NCBI RefSeq assembly: GCF_037023145.1
Contig: NZ_CP146091.1
Span: 1,612,001 to 1,676,000 of the forward strand
Direction of reading: 5' to 3'
Length of the DNA stretch: 64,000 nucleotides
From: Ralstonia sp. RRA
GTDB taxonomy: Bacteria > Pseudomonadota > Gammaproteobacteria > Burkholderiales > Burkholderiaceae
Numbering within the stretch: position 1 is the stretch's first letter; each line of letters opens with the position of its first letter. A model generated the notes under the pieces. The model searched no databases, was not told the origin of the DNA, and was given only the letters and a program-made list of their open reading frames with translations. The translations under genes and the position numbers were made by a program. Below are positions 1 to 9,377 of the stretch, piece by piece.

Positions 1-1295
1 TGATCTGGCTGGCCGTGCACAAGGATCACGCCACGCCGTCAACGCTTTCCACGCTCAACTACGCGCAAATGCTGGTGGAAGAACTCGGCCAGGACACGGT
101 GGACGATTTCACGCGCCAGGTTGCCACCAAGGGCGTGGACCCTGCCGACTACCACTTCATGCCGGCGCACCCGTGGCAGTGGTTCAATAAGCTCTCCATC
201 GCGTTTGCGGGCTACGTGGCCCAGCGCAAGATTATTTGCCTGGACTACAGCGCCGATCACTACATCGCCCAGCAATCCATCCGCACGTTCTTCAACACGA
301 GCGATCGCACCAAGCGCTATGTGAAGACATCGCTGTCGATCCTGAACATGGGCTTTATGCGCGGGCTCTCGCCGTACTACATGTCGGGCACGCCGGCCAT
401 CAACGAGTTCATCAAGGAGCTGGTCTCGAAAGATGGCTTCCTGCGCGAGAACGGTTTCACCATCCTGCAGGAAGTGGCGGCCATCGGCTTCCGAAACTTC
501 TACTACGAAGCGGCGATTCCGGTGGATACGCCGTACAAGAAGCAGTTCTCGGCGCTGTGGCGCGAGAACCCGCTGCCGCTGCTCAAGCCGGGCGAACGCC
601 TGATGACGATGGCGGCGCTGCTGCACGTCGACAAGGACGGCCATGCGCTGATGCCCGAGCTGATCCGCCGCTCGGGCCTGCCTGCGCTCACGTGGGTGCG
701 CCAGTACCTGCAGGTGTATCTCACGCCGCTGCTGCATTGCTTCTACGCCTATGAGCTGACCTTCATGCCGCACGGAGAGAACCTTATCCTCGTGATGGAC
801 AGCCACGTGCCCGTGCGCGCCATCATGAAAGACATTGCCGAGGAATGCGCCATCCTCGACATCAAGGCGCGCGAGTGGCTGCCCGAACGTGTGCAGCGCT
901 TGGCGGTGGAGGTGCCCGACAACTTCAAGCTGCTCGGCATCTTCATCGACGTGTTCGATGGCGTGCTGCGCCACATCAACCACGTGCTGATGGAGAACGG
1001 CTGCTGCACCGAAGACCAGTTCTGGGGCGCCGTGGCCGATTGCGTCTATGACTATCAGGACGCCCATCCTGAGCATGCCGCCAAGTACGCGCACTACGAC
1101 ATGTTCGTGCCCGAGTTCCTGCACTCGTGCCTGAACCGCCTGCAGCTCGGCAACAACGTGCAGATGGTGAACCTGGCCGACCCGGCATCAAGCCTGAAGA
1201 TCGCAGGCAACCTGGTCAACCCGATCGCCAAGTTCCGTCGTGCGGCACTTGCCGTGCAAGCCGAAGCGACGGACGTGGTGGAAGCGGCTGCATGA
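1..1295 (+). CDS. NIS siderophore synthetase (IucA/IucC family), C-terminal part
   Basis: The gene enters from the left edge. The frame is open from base 3, so the GTG at 15 is internal and not the start. About 430 residues remain of a family whose members are usually near 600. These enzymes join citrate or another carboxylate to amines or alcohols through an acyl-adenylate to build siderophores in the cytoplasm. The fragment shows the family motif HPWQW, the block LDYSADHYIAQQSIRTFF, and a conserved HGEN in the C-terminal FhuF-like half. The stop overlaps the ATG of the next gene (ATGA), so the two are translationally coupled. Ralstonia and Cupriavidus make staphyloferrin B-type siderophores with three such synthetases; which of these this one is, if any, cannot be told from the fragment. 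Confidence 0.9.
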   Translation, partial: IWLAVHKDHATPSTLSTLNYAQMLVEELGQDTVDDFTRQVATKGVDPADYHFMPAHPWQWFNKLSIAFAGYVAQRKIICLDYSADHYIAQQSIRTFFNTSDRTKRYVKTSLSILNMGFMRGLSPYYMSGTPAINEFIKELVSKDGFLRENGFTILQEVAAIGFRNFYYEAAIPVDTPYKKQFSALWRENPLPLLKPGERLMTMAALLHVDKDGHALMPELIRRSGLPALTWVRQYLQVYLTPLLHCFYAYELTFMPHGENLILVMDSHVPVRAIMKDIAEECAILDIKAREWLPERVQRLAVEVPDNFKLLGIFIDVFDGVLRHINHVLMENGCCTEDQFWGAVADCVYDYQDAHPEHAAKYAHYDMFVPEFLHSCLNRLQLGNNVQMVNLADPASSLKIAGNLVNPIAKFRRAALAVQAEATDVVEAAA

Positions 1296-2110
1296 CAGAC
1301 GGCATGCGCGCCTTCGTTGAAGACGCCGCGGGGGCGGACTTTGCCTTGCCGCAAGTCTGGCGTCCGGCGCCGACACCGAACCCGGACCTAGCCCAGGTGC
1401 TAAGGCTGGCGCAGCGTGTCATTCCCAGCTTGCGCGGCGAGCAGGGCGGGGGACCGCCCGCCAATGCGCTGCGCCTGGACGACAACGTTGCATTGCAGGC
1501 ACTGTGCGATCACTGGGCGCAGGCCTATCCGGAGGCGGGCGCGCATTACCTCGCCCTGCGCTGTTGGGGGCTGGCGATCTGGCAGCCGATCTATCTGTGT
1601 GTGATTGCCGTGCATCTGGATGGATTGGTTCCCCGGTTGGCGGGCCTCGCGCAGCCAGTGAAGGCGGGCTTCCCCAGTGGCTTCAACTTGCCCGTGCATG
1701 CGCCGGTCGGCGGCACATTCTCCGAGCGGATGGACGCTGCTGCCGCTGAGTTGCGGGCGTTCTGCGGCGCAATCCGCCGAGCGCTCAAACCACGGGTCGC
1801 TTTGCATGAGCGCGCTGCAGATCGCTTGCAGGCCGAGTGTGTGCTCGGCGCGTTGATGGCTGTGCGTCCACACACGTCGCTGTCAGATGCAGACGTGACT
1901 GCCATAGGGGAGGCGTGGCTGGCCGCCCTTGGCATTGCCGGCGGCTGCGGCTTCTTCGCCTACCGTGCACGTGATGGCACACCCGCGCTCGCGCTTGACC
2001 GCAAGGTCTGCTGCCACCACTTTCGCCGCCACGACGGCGAGAAATGCAGCACCTGCCCAAAGCTCTCGCTCGACGCGCGTATCGCCCGCTTGCTGGCCGA
2101 AGCGTCGTAG
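1292..2110 (+). CDS. FhuF-like siderophore-iron reductase
   Basis: A 272-residue cytoplasmic protein starting at the ATG that overlaps the upstream stop. Near the C-terminus it carries CC-X10-C-X2-C (KVCCHHF...KCSTC), the unusual [2Fe-2S] ligand pattern of FhuF-type ferric-siderophore reductases, which release iron by reducing the Fe(III) complex. The N-terminal two-thirds has no other motif I recognise. Coupling to a NIS synthetase supports a role in recovering iron from the siderophore made by the same locus. An in-frame ORF extends upstream into the synthetase gene, but the ATGA junction makes 1292 the best start. The assignment rests on the cysteine motif and context. Confidence 0.8.
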   Translation: MTDGMRAFVEDAAGADFALPQVWRPAPTPNPDLAQVLRLAQRVIPSLRGEQGGGPPANALRLDDNVALQALCDHWAQAYPEAGAHYLALRCWGLAIWQPIYLCVIAVHLDGLVPRLAGLAQPVKAGFPSGFNLPVHAPVGGTFSERMDAAAAELRAFCGAIRRALKPRVALHERAADRLQAECVLGALMAVRPHTSLSDADVTAIGEAWLAALGIAGGCGFFAYRARDGTPALALDRKVCCHHFRRHDGEKCSTCPKLSLDARIARLLAEAS

Positions 2111-2204
2111 TGCGCGCTTTTTCCTCTCCCCCCGATACCTGATGGGGCGGATGCTGGCTCAGCGTGAACACTGAACCGCCCGCCACACCGTGTTGGAGAC
2201 CCCG

Positions 2205-3365
2205 ATGACCGATATCGGACGCCTGGCGCACGTGATGCCAGCGCATACCCAATTGCCCGTCGCCGCGTACTTCGACGACGCCTTGTTCGCTTGCGAACTC
2301 GAAACCATTTTCAAGCAATCCGCCTGCTATATCGGCAATGAAAAAGCCGTGCCCGAACCTGGCGACTGGCGCCGCCTCGCCCAGGAGGACGGCGGCCGCT
2401 TGCTGGTGCGCAATGCCGGCGGCGTAGAACTGATGTCCAACGTCTGCCGCCACCGGCAGGCGCTGATTCTTGGTGGGGAAGCCGGCAACGTGACCGGCCT
2501 CGCCAATGCCACCGGCAACCTGCGCGCGGCTGGCGGCAACATCGTTTGTCCCTTGCACCGCTGGACGTACACCGACCGCGGCGAGCTGATCGGCGCACCA
2601 CAGTTCACCAGCACACCGTGCAAGAACCTGCAGCGCTTCACCCTACGCAACTGCCACGGCCTGCTGTTCGAAGGCCCACGCGACCCGGCGCACGACATGG
2701 CACCGCTGTTCGCCCGCCCCGAGTTCGATTTCGGTGACTACGTGCTCGACCACGTAGAAGTCCACCAATGCAATTACAACTGGAAGACCTTCATCGAGGT
2801 CTACCTGGAGGACTACCACGTCGCACCGTTCCACCCCGGCCTCGGCCACTTCGTCACGTGCGACAACCTCGAATGGGAGTTTGCAGACTGGTACAGCATG
2901 CAGCGCGTAGGCATCCACCAGGCGCTCAGCCAGCCGGGCTCGGACGTGTACGGCGCCTGGCATGACCGGCTGCTCGACTATCGCTCCGGCACCTCGCCCG
3001 ACTTCGGTGCGATCTGGGTGACGTACTTCCCGACCCACATGATCGAGCTGTATCCGCACGTGCTGGTGCTCTCCACGTTGTATCCAAAAGGGCCACAGGA
3101 CACCGTCAACGTGGTCGAGTTCTACTACCCGGAAGAGATCGCCGCGTTCGAGCGCGAGTTCGTGGAGGCGCAGCGCGCGGCCTACATGGAAACCTGTATC
3201 GAGGACGACGAGATCGGCGAGCGCATGGACGCGGGCCGCCGCGCACTGATGGCACGCGGCGTGTCGGAAACCGGCCCATACCAGTCGCCGCTGGAAGACG
3301 GCATGCAGCATTTCCACGCGTGGTATCGCCGCATCATGGGCACGCTACCGGTTGCTGACGTATAG
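2205..3365 (+). CDS. Rieske [2Fe-2S] oxygenase, alpha-subunit type
   Basis: A 386-residue protein of the ring-hydroxylating oxygenase alpha-subunit family. The start is set by GGAG at 2195-2198, seven bases before ATG 2205; the in-frame GTG at 2190 precedes this site. The Rieske ligands are Cys81, His83, Cys115 and His118. The spacing CXH-X31-CXXH is about 14 residues longer than the usual 15-18, the extra being a Gly/Ala/Asn-rich loop around residues 90-110. The catalytic domain has [19 protein letters not shown], which supplies the mononuclear-iron histidines. No beta subunit, ferredoxin or reductase gene is adjacent, so electron partner and substrate are unknown. It could be a demethylase or monooxygenase rather than a dioxygenase. 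Confidence 0.85.
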   Translation: MTDIGRLAHVMPAHTQLPVAAYFDDALFACELETIFKQSACYIGNEKAVPEPGDWRRLAQEDGGRLLVRNAGGVELMSNVCRHRQALILGGEAGNVTGLANATGNLRAAGGNIVCPLHRWTYTDRGELIGAPQFTSTPCKNLQRFTLRNCHGLLFEGPRDPAHDMAPLFARPEFDFGDYVLDHVEVHQCNYNWKTFIEVYLEDYHVAPFHPGLGHFVTCDNLEWEFADWYSMQRVGIHQALSQPGSDVYGAWHDRLLDYRSGTSPDFGAIWVTYFPTHMIELYPHVLVLSTLYPKGPQDTVNVVEFYYPEEIAAFEREFVEAQRAAYMETCIEDDEIGERMDAGRRALMARGVSETGPYQSPLEDGMQHFHAWYRRIMGTLPVADV

Positions 3366-3441
3366 CCGCACGCACCTGCGTCAGATCAAGGTGGGCGGGG
3401 AGGGCGGCGGTACAATCCGTCGCTTCTCTCCCAGGTGTTCC

Positions 3442-5460
3442 ATGCCACGCGGCCTCGTTCTCGCCACGCCCCAGCTCACGTCAGACGGCACGCCGTTCTC
3501 CGCGCAATACGACGACGTTTATCACAGCACCGAAGGTGGTCTCGCACAGGCGCAGCACGTCTTCCTGGGCGGCAACGGTTTGCCGGGCGCGTGGCAGGGC
3601 AAAGGCGCCTTCACGATCGTCGAGACCGGTTTCGGCCAAGGCCTGAATTTCCTGGCGACGTGGGCAGCGTGGCGTGACGATCCACAGCGTTGTGCGCGGC
3701 TCGATTTCGTTTCCATCGAGAAGCACCCGTTCGATCGCGCGGGCTTGTCCTTCGTCCATCCGAAAGAGGGCGTGCTTGCGCCGCTCGGCGAAGCGTTGCG
3801 GCAGTCATGGCCCGTACCCGTGCCGGGCGTGCATCGTCTCGTCTTCGATGAGGGCCGCGTCACGCTCACGCTGCTGCTTGGCGATGTGATGGAGATGCTG
3901 CCGCAACTGTCTTGCGCCGCCGACGCGTTTTATCTGGATGGCTTCTCGCCCGCCAAGAACCCGGACCTCTGGCAGCCGCGCGTGTTCAAGCAGCTCGCGC
4001 GTGTCGCCCGCGCTGGCGCCACGCTGGCAACGTACACGGCGGCAGGCTTTGTACGACGCGGCCTGCAGGAAGCCGGCTTCGAGGCACGCAAGGCGCCGGG
4101 CTTCGGCACCAAGCGCGATATGACCGTCGCGCAGTTTCCAACGCACTGGAAGACGCGACGCGGTCCGGTCGAAGCGCCCGTTTGGTCTGAGCGCCACGCT
4201 ATCGTCCTTGGCGCGGGGCTGGCCGGTTGCTCCGTCGCGGAACGCCTCGCCGCACGCGGCTGGCGCATCACGCTCATCGATGCGAACGAGGGGCCCGCTC
4301 GCGGCACATCAGCGCACCGTGCCGCAGCCATGCATCCGCATGTGTCCATTGATGACAGCGTGCTCTCCCGTCTGTCGCGCGCTGGCAATCTGCTCGCACG
4401 TCGGCAGTGGGACGCACTCGACCGCGCGGGTTTTGCCACCGGCTTCCAGCCCACCGGCGTACTGCAGCTCGCTGAACACGAAGACGATGCCGCCGAGCAG
4501 CAACGCATCGTGCAGGCGCTCGGGTACCCCACCGGCTACATCGATTGGTTGAGCGCCAGCCAGGCTGCTGACCGCGTCGGCGCAAGCGTGCCCCAGGGTG
4601 GCTGGTGGTTCGAACAGGCTGGCTGGGTGGCGCCGCCCGACGTCTGTCGGGCGAACCTCGCCGCAGCAGCCAACGCAATTGATGCGCGCTGGCGCACCCG
4701 AGTTGATTCGCTGCTCCAAACGGATGGCAAGTGGCAAGCGTTCGACGCTCACGGTGGCGTGATTGCCAGCGCGCCGGTCGTCATCCTCGCCAATAGCCTG
4801 GATGCGGCCCGGCTGGCGCCGCTGTCGTCTGCGTCGCTCAAGCCGGTGCGCGGCCAGCTTACGGATGTGCCCGTCGCCAGCCTTGAGCAGGGCGCCGTTT
4901 GGCCCAGCGCCGTGGTGTGCGGTGATGGCTACTTGCTGCCAGCGGAACCCGATGCGAATTCCGTGCGGATCGGCTCATCGTTCCAACCGGGCGATTCTGA
5001 TCTGGCCGAGCGCACCAGCGATCACGCCGCCAACCTGAAGCGGCTGGCAGGCATGCAGCCGCAGCAATCGCAGGCGTTGGCGAGGCTGGACCCAGCGCAA
5101 CTGCATGGGTATGTCGGGGTGCGGTGCGTGTCCGCCAACCGCTTGCCGCTGATTGGCGCGGTGGTCGATGAGGCGGTGGCCATGGCGCCGGGTTTCCGCC
5201 TGCGCGGGCCGCATGCGCAACTGCCTCGCGTGCCAGGGCTGTATGCCGCACTTGCATATGGCTCGCGCGGCCTCACATGGTCGGTCTTGGGCGCGGAATT
5301 GCTCGCCGCGCAGATCGACGGTGGGCCGTTACCGCTGGAAGTTGACCTTGCGGCGGCGCTCGATCCAGGGCGCTTTGTCCTACGTGCGTTGCAGCATGGG
5401 CAAGGGCGCGGGCAGGGTGCTGCACCTGCTGAAACTGAAGCAGCGGATACGCTCGACTAA
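3442..5460 (+). CDS. mnmC: MnmC, bifunctional tRNA mnm5(s2)U biosynthesis protein
   Basis: A 672-residue fusion that completes the 5-methylaminomethyl-(2-thio)uridine wobble modification of tRNA. The N-terminal third is a SAM-dependent methyltransferase ([15 protein letters not shown] for [16 protein letters not shown]). From about residue 250 an FAD-dependent oxidase begins with the dinucleotide motif [16 protein letters not shown] and removes the carboxymethyl group of cmnm5U. The length fits the fused family. The open frame reaches back to 3352 inside the preceding gene, but the ATG at 3442 gives the family-typical N-terminus and follows a TACAAT -10-like hexamer at 3411-3416. It has no evident functional link to the Rieske gene upstream. 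Confidence 0.95.
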   Translation: MPRGLVLATPQLTSDGTPFSAQYDDVYHSTEGGLAQAQHVFLGGNGLPGAWQGKGAFTIVETGFGQGLNFLATWAAWRDDPQRCARLDFVSIEKHPFDRAGLSFVHPKEGVLAPLGEALRQSWPVPVPGVHRLVFDEGRVTLTLLLGDVMEMLPQLSCAADAFYLDGFSPAKNPDLWQPRVFKQLARVARAGATLATYTAAGFVRRGLQEAGFEARKAPGFGTKRDMTVAQFPTHWKTRRGPVEAPVWSERHAIVLGAGLAGCSVAERLAARGWRITLIDANEGPARGTSAHRAAAMHPHVSIDDSVLSRLSRAGNLLARRQWDALDRAGFATGFQPTGVLQLAEHEDDAAEQQRIVQALGYPTGYIDWLSASQAADRVGASVPQGGWWFEQAGWVAPPDVCRANLAAAANAIDARWRTRVDSLLQTDGKWQAFDAHGGVIASAPVVILANSLDAARLAPLSSASLKPVRGQLTDVPVASLEQGAVWPSAVVCGDGYLLPAEPDANSVRIGSSFQPGDSDLAERTSDHAANLKRLAGMQPQQSQALARLDPAQLHGYVGVRCVSANRLPLIGAVVDEAVAMAPGFRLRGPHAQLPRVPGLYAALAYGSRGLTWSVLGAELLAAQIDGGPLPLEVDLAAALDPGRFVLRALQHGQGRGQGAAPAETEAADTLD

Positions 5461-5714
5461 CCCACTGTTTGAAGGGGTTTCCAAGCGTTCTGACCCAAAA
5501 AATCAGGGCCGGCGAGCGTTCCATGCCATAATATGCGTTTTGCGTTTGCCAGCCCGAACGCGCCTGTTGCACCCGTTTAAGCCGCCGAAGTGTCACCTGA
5601 GCGGCCCTCGCGTCGCATCCGCGCAAGCCCGGCAAGACCAAGAACTTTGAACCACGGCTGCTGCTGGCGCTGCGCCGTTCGACGCAACTTTCATCTGATT
5701 CTGGAATTACGACC

Positions 5715-7058
5715 ATGTCGACTATCGAAAACCTCGGCAAGCTTGATCGCAAAGTGACCCTGGCTGTCCCGAAGGCCGAAGTGGAGCAAGAGAAGCAAAG
5801 CCGTCTGGCGCGTCTGTCCAAGACCGTCAAGATGTCGGGCTTCCGTCCGGGCAAGGTCCCGATGAAGATGGTCGAGAAGCAATACGGCCAACAAGTTGAA
5901 TTCGAAGTCCGCTACGACAAGGCTGCCCGTCAGTTCTTCGACATCACCAATGAGCAAGGCGTGAAGGTTGCCGGCCAACCGCGCTTCGAGCTGAAGACCG
6001 AAGGCGTGGCCGACGACCAAGTCGCATTCGACGCCACCTTCGAGGTGTACCCGGAAGTCAAGCTGGGCGATCTGGCCGGCGCGGAACTGACCCGCACCAA
6101 GACCGAGATCACCGACGCGGAAATCGACAAGACCCTCGACATCCTGCGCAAGCAGCGTGTGCATTACCACGCGCGCGGCGAGGCTGGTGAGCACGGTGAC
6201 GGCGGCGCTGCCGTTGCACAAAACGGCGACCGCGTGACGGTCGACTTCGTCGGCACGATCGACGGTGTGGAATTTGCCGGTGGCAAGGCTGAAGGTTTCA
6301 GCTTCGTGCTGGGCGAAGGCCGCATGCTGCCTGAGTTCGAGCAAGCGACGCTGGGCCTGAAGCAAGGCGAGTCGAAGAAATTCCCGCTGGCCTTCCCGGA
6401 GGACTACCACGGCAAGGACGTGGCCGGTAAGACGGCTGAGTTCACCGTTACGCTCAAGCAAGTCGAGTGGGCACACCTGCCGGAAGTCAACGAAGCCTTC
6501 GCACAATCGCTGGGCATCGCCGACGGCAACCTCGACAAGATGCGCGCCGACATCCGCGAAAACCTCGAGCGTGAAGTCAAGCGCCGCACGCACGCGCTGC
6601 TCAAGGACCAAGTCATGGAAGCGCTGCTGAAGGTGGCAGAGCTGGATGTGCCGAAGTCGCTGGTCGAACAAGACCAAGAGCGCCTGGTCGAAATGGCCCG
6701 TCGTGACCTCGAGTCGCGCGGCATGCCCAACGCCAAGAACATGCCGATCCCGGCGGAAATGTTCACGCAACAAGCCGAGCGCCGCGTGAAGCTGGGTCTG
6801 GTGCTGGCTGAAGTCGTGAAGGCCAACAACCTGGAAGCCAAGCCGGAGCAGATCAAGGCCGAGATCGAAGAGTTCGCCAAGAGCTACGAAGATCCGAAGG
6901 AAGTCATTCGCTGGTACTACGGTGACCAACAGCGCCTGGCTGAAATGGAAGCCTACGTGCTCGAAAACAACGTGGTAAATTTTGTGTGCGACAAGGCCAA
7001 GGTTACTGACAAGGCTGTGTCGTTCGAAGAGCTGACCGCCACCCCGGCGCAAGGCTGA
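5715..7058 (+). CDS. tig: Trigger factor, ribosome-associated chaperone and prolyl isomerase
   Basis: A 447-residue trigger factor, which binds near the ribosome exit tunnel and shields nascent chains. The N-terminal ribosome-binding domain has the signature [14 protein letters not shown] (around residues 43-56). The FKBP-type PPIase domain follows ([20 protein letters not shown]), and a long helical C-terminal chaperone domain ends the protein. Start ATG 5715 has GGAA upstream. The 254-bp region before it holds a TAATAT hexamer at 5529-5534 that could be a -10 box, though no good -35 is visible; this would leave a leader of about 175 nt. clpP follows after 41 bp, the usual tig-clpP-clpX-lon order. 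Confidence 0.98.
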   Translation: MSTIENLGKLDRKVTLAVPKAEVEQEKQSRLARLSKTVKMSGFRPGKVPMKMVEKQYGQQVEFEVRYDKAARQFFDITNEQGVKVAGQPRFELKTEGVADDQVAFDATFEVYPEVKLGDLAGAELTRTKTEITDAEIDKTLDILRKQRVHYHARGEAGEHGDGGAAVAQNGDRVTVDFVGTIDGVEFAGGKAEGFSFVLGEGRMLPEFEQATLGLKQGESKKFPLAFPEDYHGKDVAGKTAEFTVTLKQVEWAHLPEVNEAFAQSLGIADGNLDKMRADIRENLEREVKRRTHALLKDQVMEALLKVAELDVPKSLVEQDQERLVEMARRDLESRGMPNAKNMPIPAEMFTQQAERRVKLGLVLAEVVKANNLEAKPEQIKAEIEEFAKSYEDPKEVIRWYYGDQQRLAEMEAYVLENNVVNFVCDKAKVTDKAVSFEELTATPAQG

Positions 7059-7099
7059 TTCGATCGATAGAGTTTCCGAACTAAGCACCGGAGAACCGC

Positions 7100-7747
7100 A
7101 TGATCCGCAATGAACTGATCGACCAACTTGCCCGTACCCAGGCTTCTGCGCTCGAAACGCAGGGGCTCGGTCTGGTGCCGATGGTGGTCGAGCAGTCGGG
7201 CCGCGGCGAACGCGCCTACGATATCTACTCGCGCCTGCTCAAGGAGCGCGTGATCTTCATGGTAGGCGAGGTCAACGACCAGACTGCCAACCTCGTGGTG
7301 GCACAGCTGTTGTTCCTGGAAAGCGAGAATCCGGACAAGGACATCTCGCTGTACATCAACTCACCGGGCGGTTCGGTGTCGTCCGGTCTGGCGATGTACG
7401 ACACGATGCAGTTCGTGAAGCCGGATGTGTCGACGCTGTGCATGGGCATGGCAGCCAGCATGGGCGCGTTCCTGCTGGCCGCTGGCGCCAAGGGCAAGCG
7501 TCTGGCGTTGCCGAACTCGCGCATCATGATTCACCAGCCGCTGGGCGGCGCGCGTGGTCAGGCTTCCGATATCGAGATCCAGGCGCGCGAAATCCTGTAC
7601 CTGCGCGAGCGCCTGAACACGGTGCTCTCGGAGGCGACCGGCCAGCCGGTCGACAAGATCGCCCGCGACACGGACCGCGACAACTTCATGAGCAGCGAAC
7701 AGGCCAAGGAATACGGCCTGATCGACCAGGTCATCAGCAAGCGGTAA
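7100..7747 (+). CDS. clpP: ClpP, ATP-dependent Clp protease proteolytic subunit
   Basis: A 215-residue serine peptidase that forms the tetradecameric barrel fed by ClpX or ClpA. The catalytic serine is Ser120 in GMAASMGAF and the histidine is His145 in MIHQPLGG; the family Asp lies further C-terminal. GGAG sits six bases before ATG 7100. The N-terminal 10-15 residues may be a short processed propeptide, as in E. coli. An intrinsic terminator at 7833-7859 separates it from clpX, so clpX probably also has its own promoter. Confidence 0.98.
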   Translation: MIRNELIDQLARTQASALETQGLGLVPMVVEQSGRGERAYDIYSRLLKERVIFMVGEVNDQTANLVVAQLLFLESENPDKDISLYINSPGGSVSSGLAMYDTMQFVKPDVSTLCMGMAASMGAFLLAAGAKGKRLALPNSRIMIHQPLGGARGQASDIEIQAREILYLRERLNTVLSEATGQPVDKIARDTDRDNFMSSEQAKEYGLIDQVISKR

Positions 7748-7832
7748 AACGCCGATGTGCGCGATAGCCGGTGTGTTCCGGGTCACCTCGGCGGCACACT
7801 GGTTAAGCGCGCAAAGCATGTCAAGCGGTGTC

Positions 7833-7859
7833 AAAAACGAGGCTTCGCGCCTCGTTTTT
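7833..7859 (+). terminator. Intrinsic terminator after clpP
   Basis: A perfect 11-bp stem, AAAAACGAGGC pairing with GCCTCGTTTTT around a 5-nt loop, ends in a run of five T. It lies 86 bp past the clpP stop and 75 bp before clpX. Confidence 0.85.
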
Positions 7860-7933
7860 GCTTTGTACAACACCAGCGGATCGTCGCCAGATAATTTGGC
7901 GTATGATGCTGCCAAGAACTACTGGTAATCGTT

Positions 7934-9208
7934 ATGGCGGACAAGAAAGGCTCGACTGGCGAAAAGCTGCTGTACTGCTCGTTCTGCGGCAAGAGCCAGC
8001 ATGAGGTCAAAAAACTGATTGCCGGCCCTTCGGTCTTCATCTGCGATGAATGTATCGACCTGTGCAATGAAATCATCCGGGACGAAGCCGCCATCTCCGA
8101 GAAGGAAGGTGGTCTTGCGGTCAAGTCCGATCTGCCGACACCGCATGAAATCCGTCAGAGCCTCGACCAATATGTGATTGGTCAGGAGCAGGCCAAGAAG
8201 ATTCTGGCGGTCGCGGTCTACAACCATTACAAGCGTTTGAAGCACCTCGGCAAGAAGGATGATGTCGAGCTGTCTAAGAGCAACATCCTGCTCATCGGGC
8301 CGACTGGCTCGGGCAAGACCCTGCTCGCACAAACGCTGGCACGCCTCCTGAACGTCCCGTTCGTCATCGCTGACGCCACCACGCTGACCGAAGCCGGCTA
8401 CGTGGGCGAAGACGTCGAGAACATCATCCAGAAGCTGCTGCAGAACTGCAATTACGAAGTGGACAAGGCCCAGCGCGGCATCGTCTACATCGACGAAATC
8501 GATAAGATTTCGCGCAAGTCTGACAACCCTTCCATTACCAGAGACGTTTCTGGGGAAGGCGTGCAGCAAGCTCTGCTCAAGCTCGTCGAGGGAACGATGG
8601 CATCGGTACCGCCGCAAGGTGGCCGCAAGCATCCGAATCAGGACTTCCTGCAGGTCGATACCACCAACATTCTGTTCATTTGCGGCGGCGCGTTCGATGG
8701 TCTGGAAAAGATCATCCGCCAGCGCTCCGACAAGACCGGGATCGGTTTTGGTGCAGAAGTGCAGAGCAAGGAAGAGCGCGACGTCAATGAAGTGCTGCCG
8801 CAGGTGGAGCCGGAAGACCTCATCAAGTTCGGCCTGATTCCTGAGCTGATTGGCCGCCTGCCCGTGGTGGCAACGCTGGCCAAGCTCGACGAGGCCGCCC
8901 TGATGGAAATCCTGGTCGAGCCTAAGAATGCAATCGTCAAGCAGTATCAAAAACTGCTGGCCATGGAAGGGGTGGAGTTGGAAATCCGTCCGAGCGCGCT
9001 GACGGCAATCGCCCGCAAGGCGATCAAGCGCAAGACGGGGGCGCGTGGTTTGCGTTCCATTGTCGAGCACGCTTTGATGGATGTGATGTATGACCTCCCT
9101 AACCACAAGGGTGTGCAGAAAGTGGTGATCGATGAAAGTACGATCTCCGGTGACGGCAAGCCCTTGCTGATGTACGAAGAGCAACCCAAGGTTGCAGGTT
9201 CCAACTGA
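7934..9208 (+). CDS. clpX: ClpX, ATP-dependent unfoldase of ClpXP
   Basis: A 424-residue AAA+ unfoldase that recognises substrates, unfolds them and feeds them to ClpP. The N-terminal zinc-binding domain has Cys15, Cys18, Cys37 and Cys40. Walker A is GPTGSGKT near residues 122-129, Walker B is [10 protein letters not shown], and the sensor and pore segments are intact. No strong Shine-Dalgarno is visible before ATG 7934. A TATGAT hexamer at 7902-7907 could be the -10 of a clpX promoter with a leader of about 20 nt. A terminator follows at 9253. Confidence 0.98.
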   Translation: MADKKGSTGEKLLYCSFCGKSQHEVKKLIAGPSVFICDECIDLCNEIIRDEAAISEKEGGLAVKSDLPTPHEIRQSLDQYVIGQEQAKKILAVAVYNHYKRLKHLGKKDDVELSKSNILLIGPTGSGKTLLAQTLARLLNVPFVIADATTLTEAGYVGEDVENIIQKLLQNCNYEVDKAQRGIVYIDEIDKISRKSDNPSITRDVSGEGVQQALLKLVEGTMASVPPQGGRKHPNQDFLQVDTTNILFICGGAFDGLEKIIRQRSDKTGIGFGAEVQSKEERDVNEVLPQVEPEDLIKFGLIPELIGRLPVVATLAKLDEAALMEILVEPKNAIVKQYQKLLAMEGVELEIRPSALTAIARKAIKRKTGARGLRSIVEHALMDVMYDLPNHKGVQKVVIDESTISGDGKPLLMYEEQPKVAGSN

Positions 9209-9252
9209 CGCGAATGCCCGGCGGGGATGCGCCGTATGCATCCCATGCAGGA

Positions 9253-9279
9253 AGCCGTTCGCTCGCGAGCGGCTTTTTT
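9253..9279 (+). terminator. Intrinsic terminator after clpX
   Basis: The hairpin AGCCGTTCGC/GCGAGCGGCT (one G-T pair, minimal loop) runs directly into six T, 45 bp past the clpX stop. Confidence 0.85.
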
Positions 9280-9320
9280 GCTTCGGGAAACCGGGCCGGC
9301 ATGCGACTTGCAGCAGCGGT

Positions 9321-9349
9321 CTTGTAAAACCGCCACTGCGCCCAATTTA
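9321..9349 (+). promoter_or_regulatory. Candidate heat-shock (sigma-32 type) promoter of lon
   Basis: CTTGTAA at 9321-9327, 13 bases, then CCCAATTT at 9341-9348 resembles the sigma-32 pattern CTTGAAA-N13-CCCCATNT. It ends about 30 bases before the lon ATG. lon belongs to the sigma-32 regulon in E. coli and other proteobacteria. The match is by eye. Confidence 0.45.
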
Positions 9350-9377
9350 GCCCTTACATGACTTTCTGGGGAAAATA

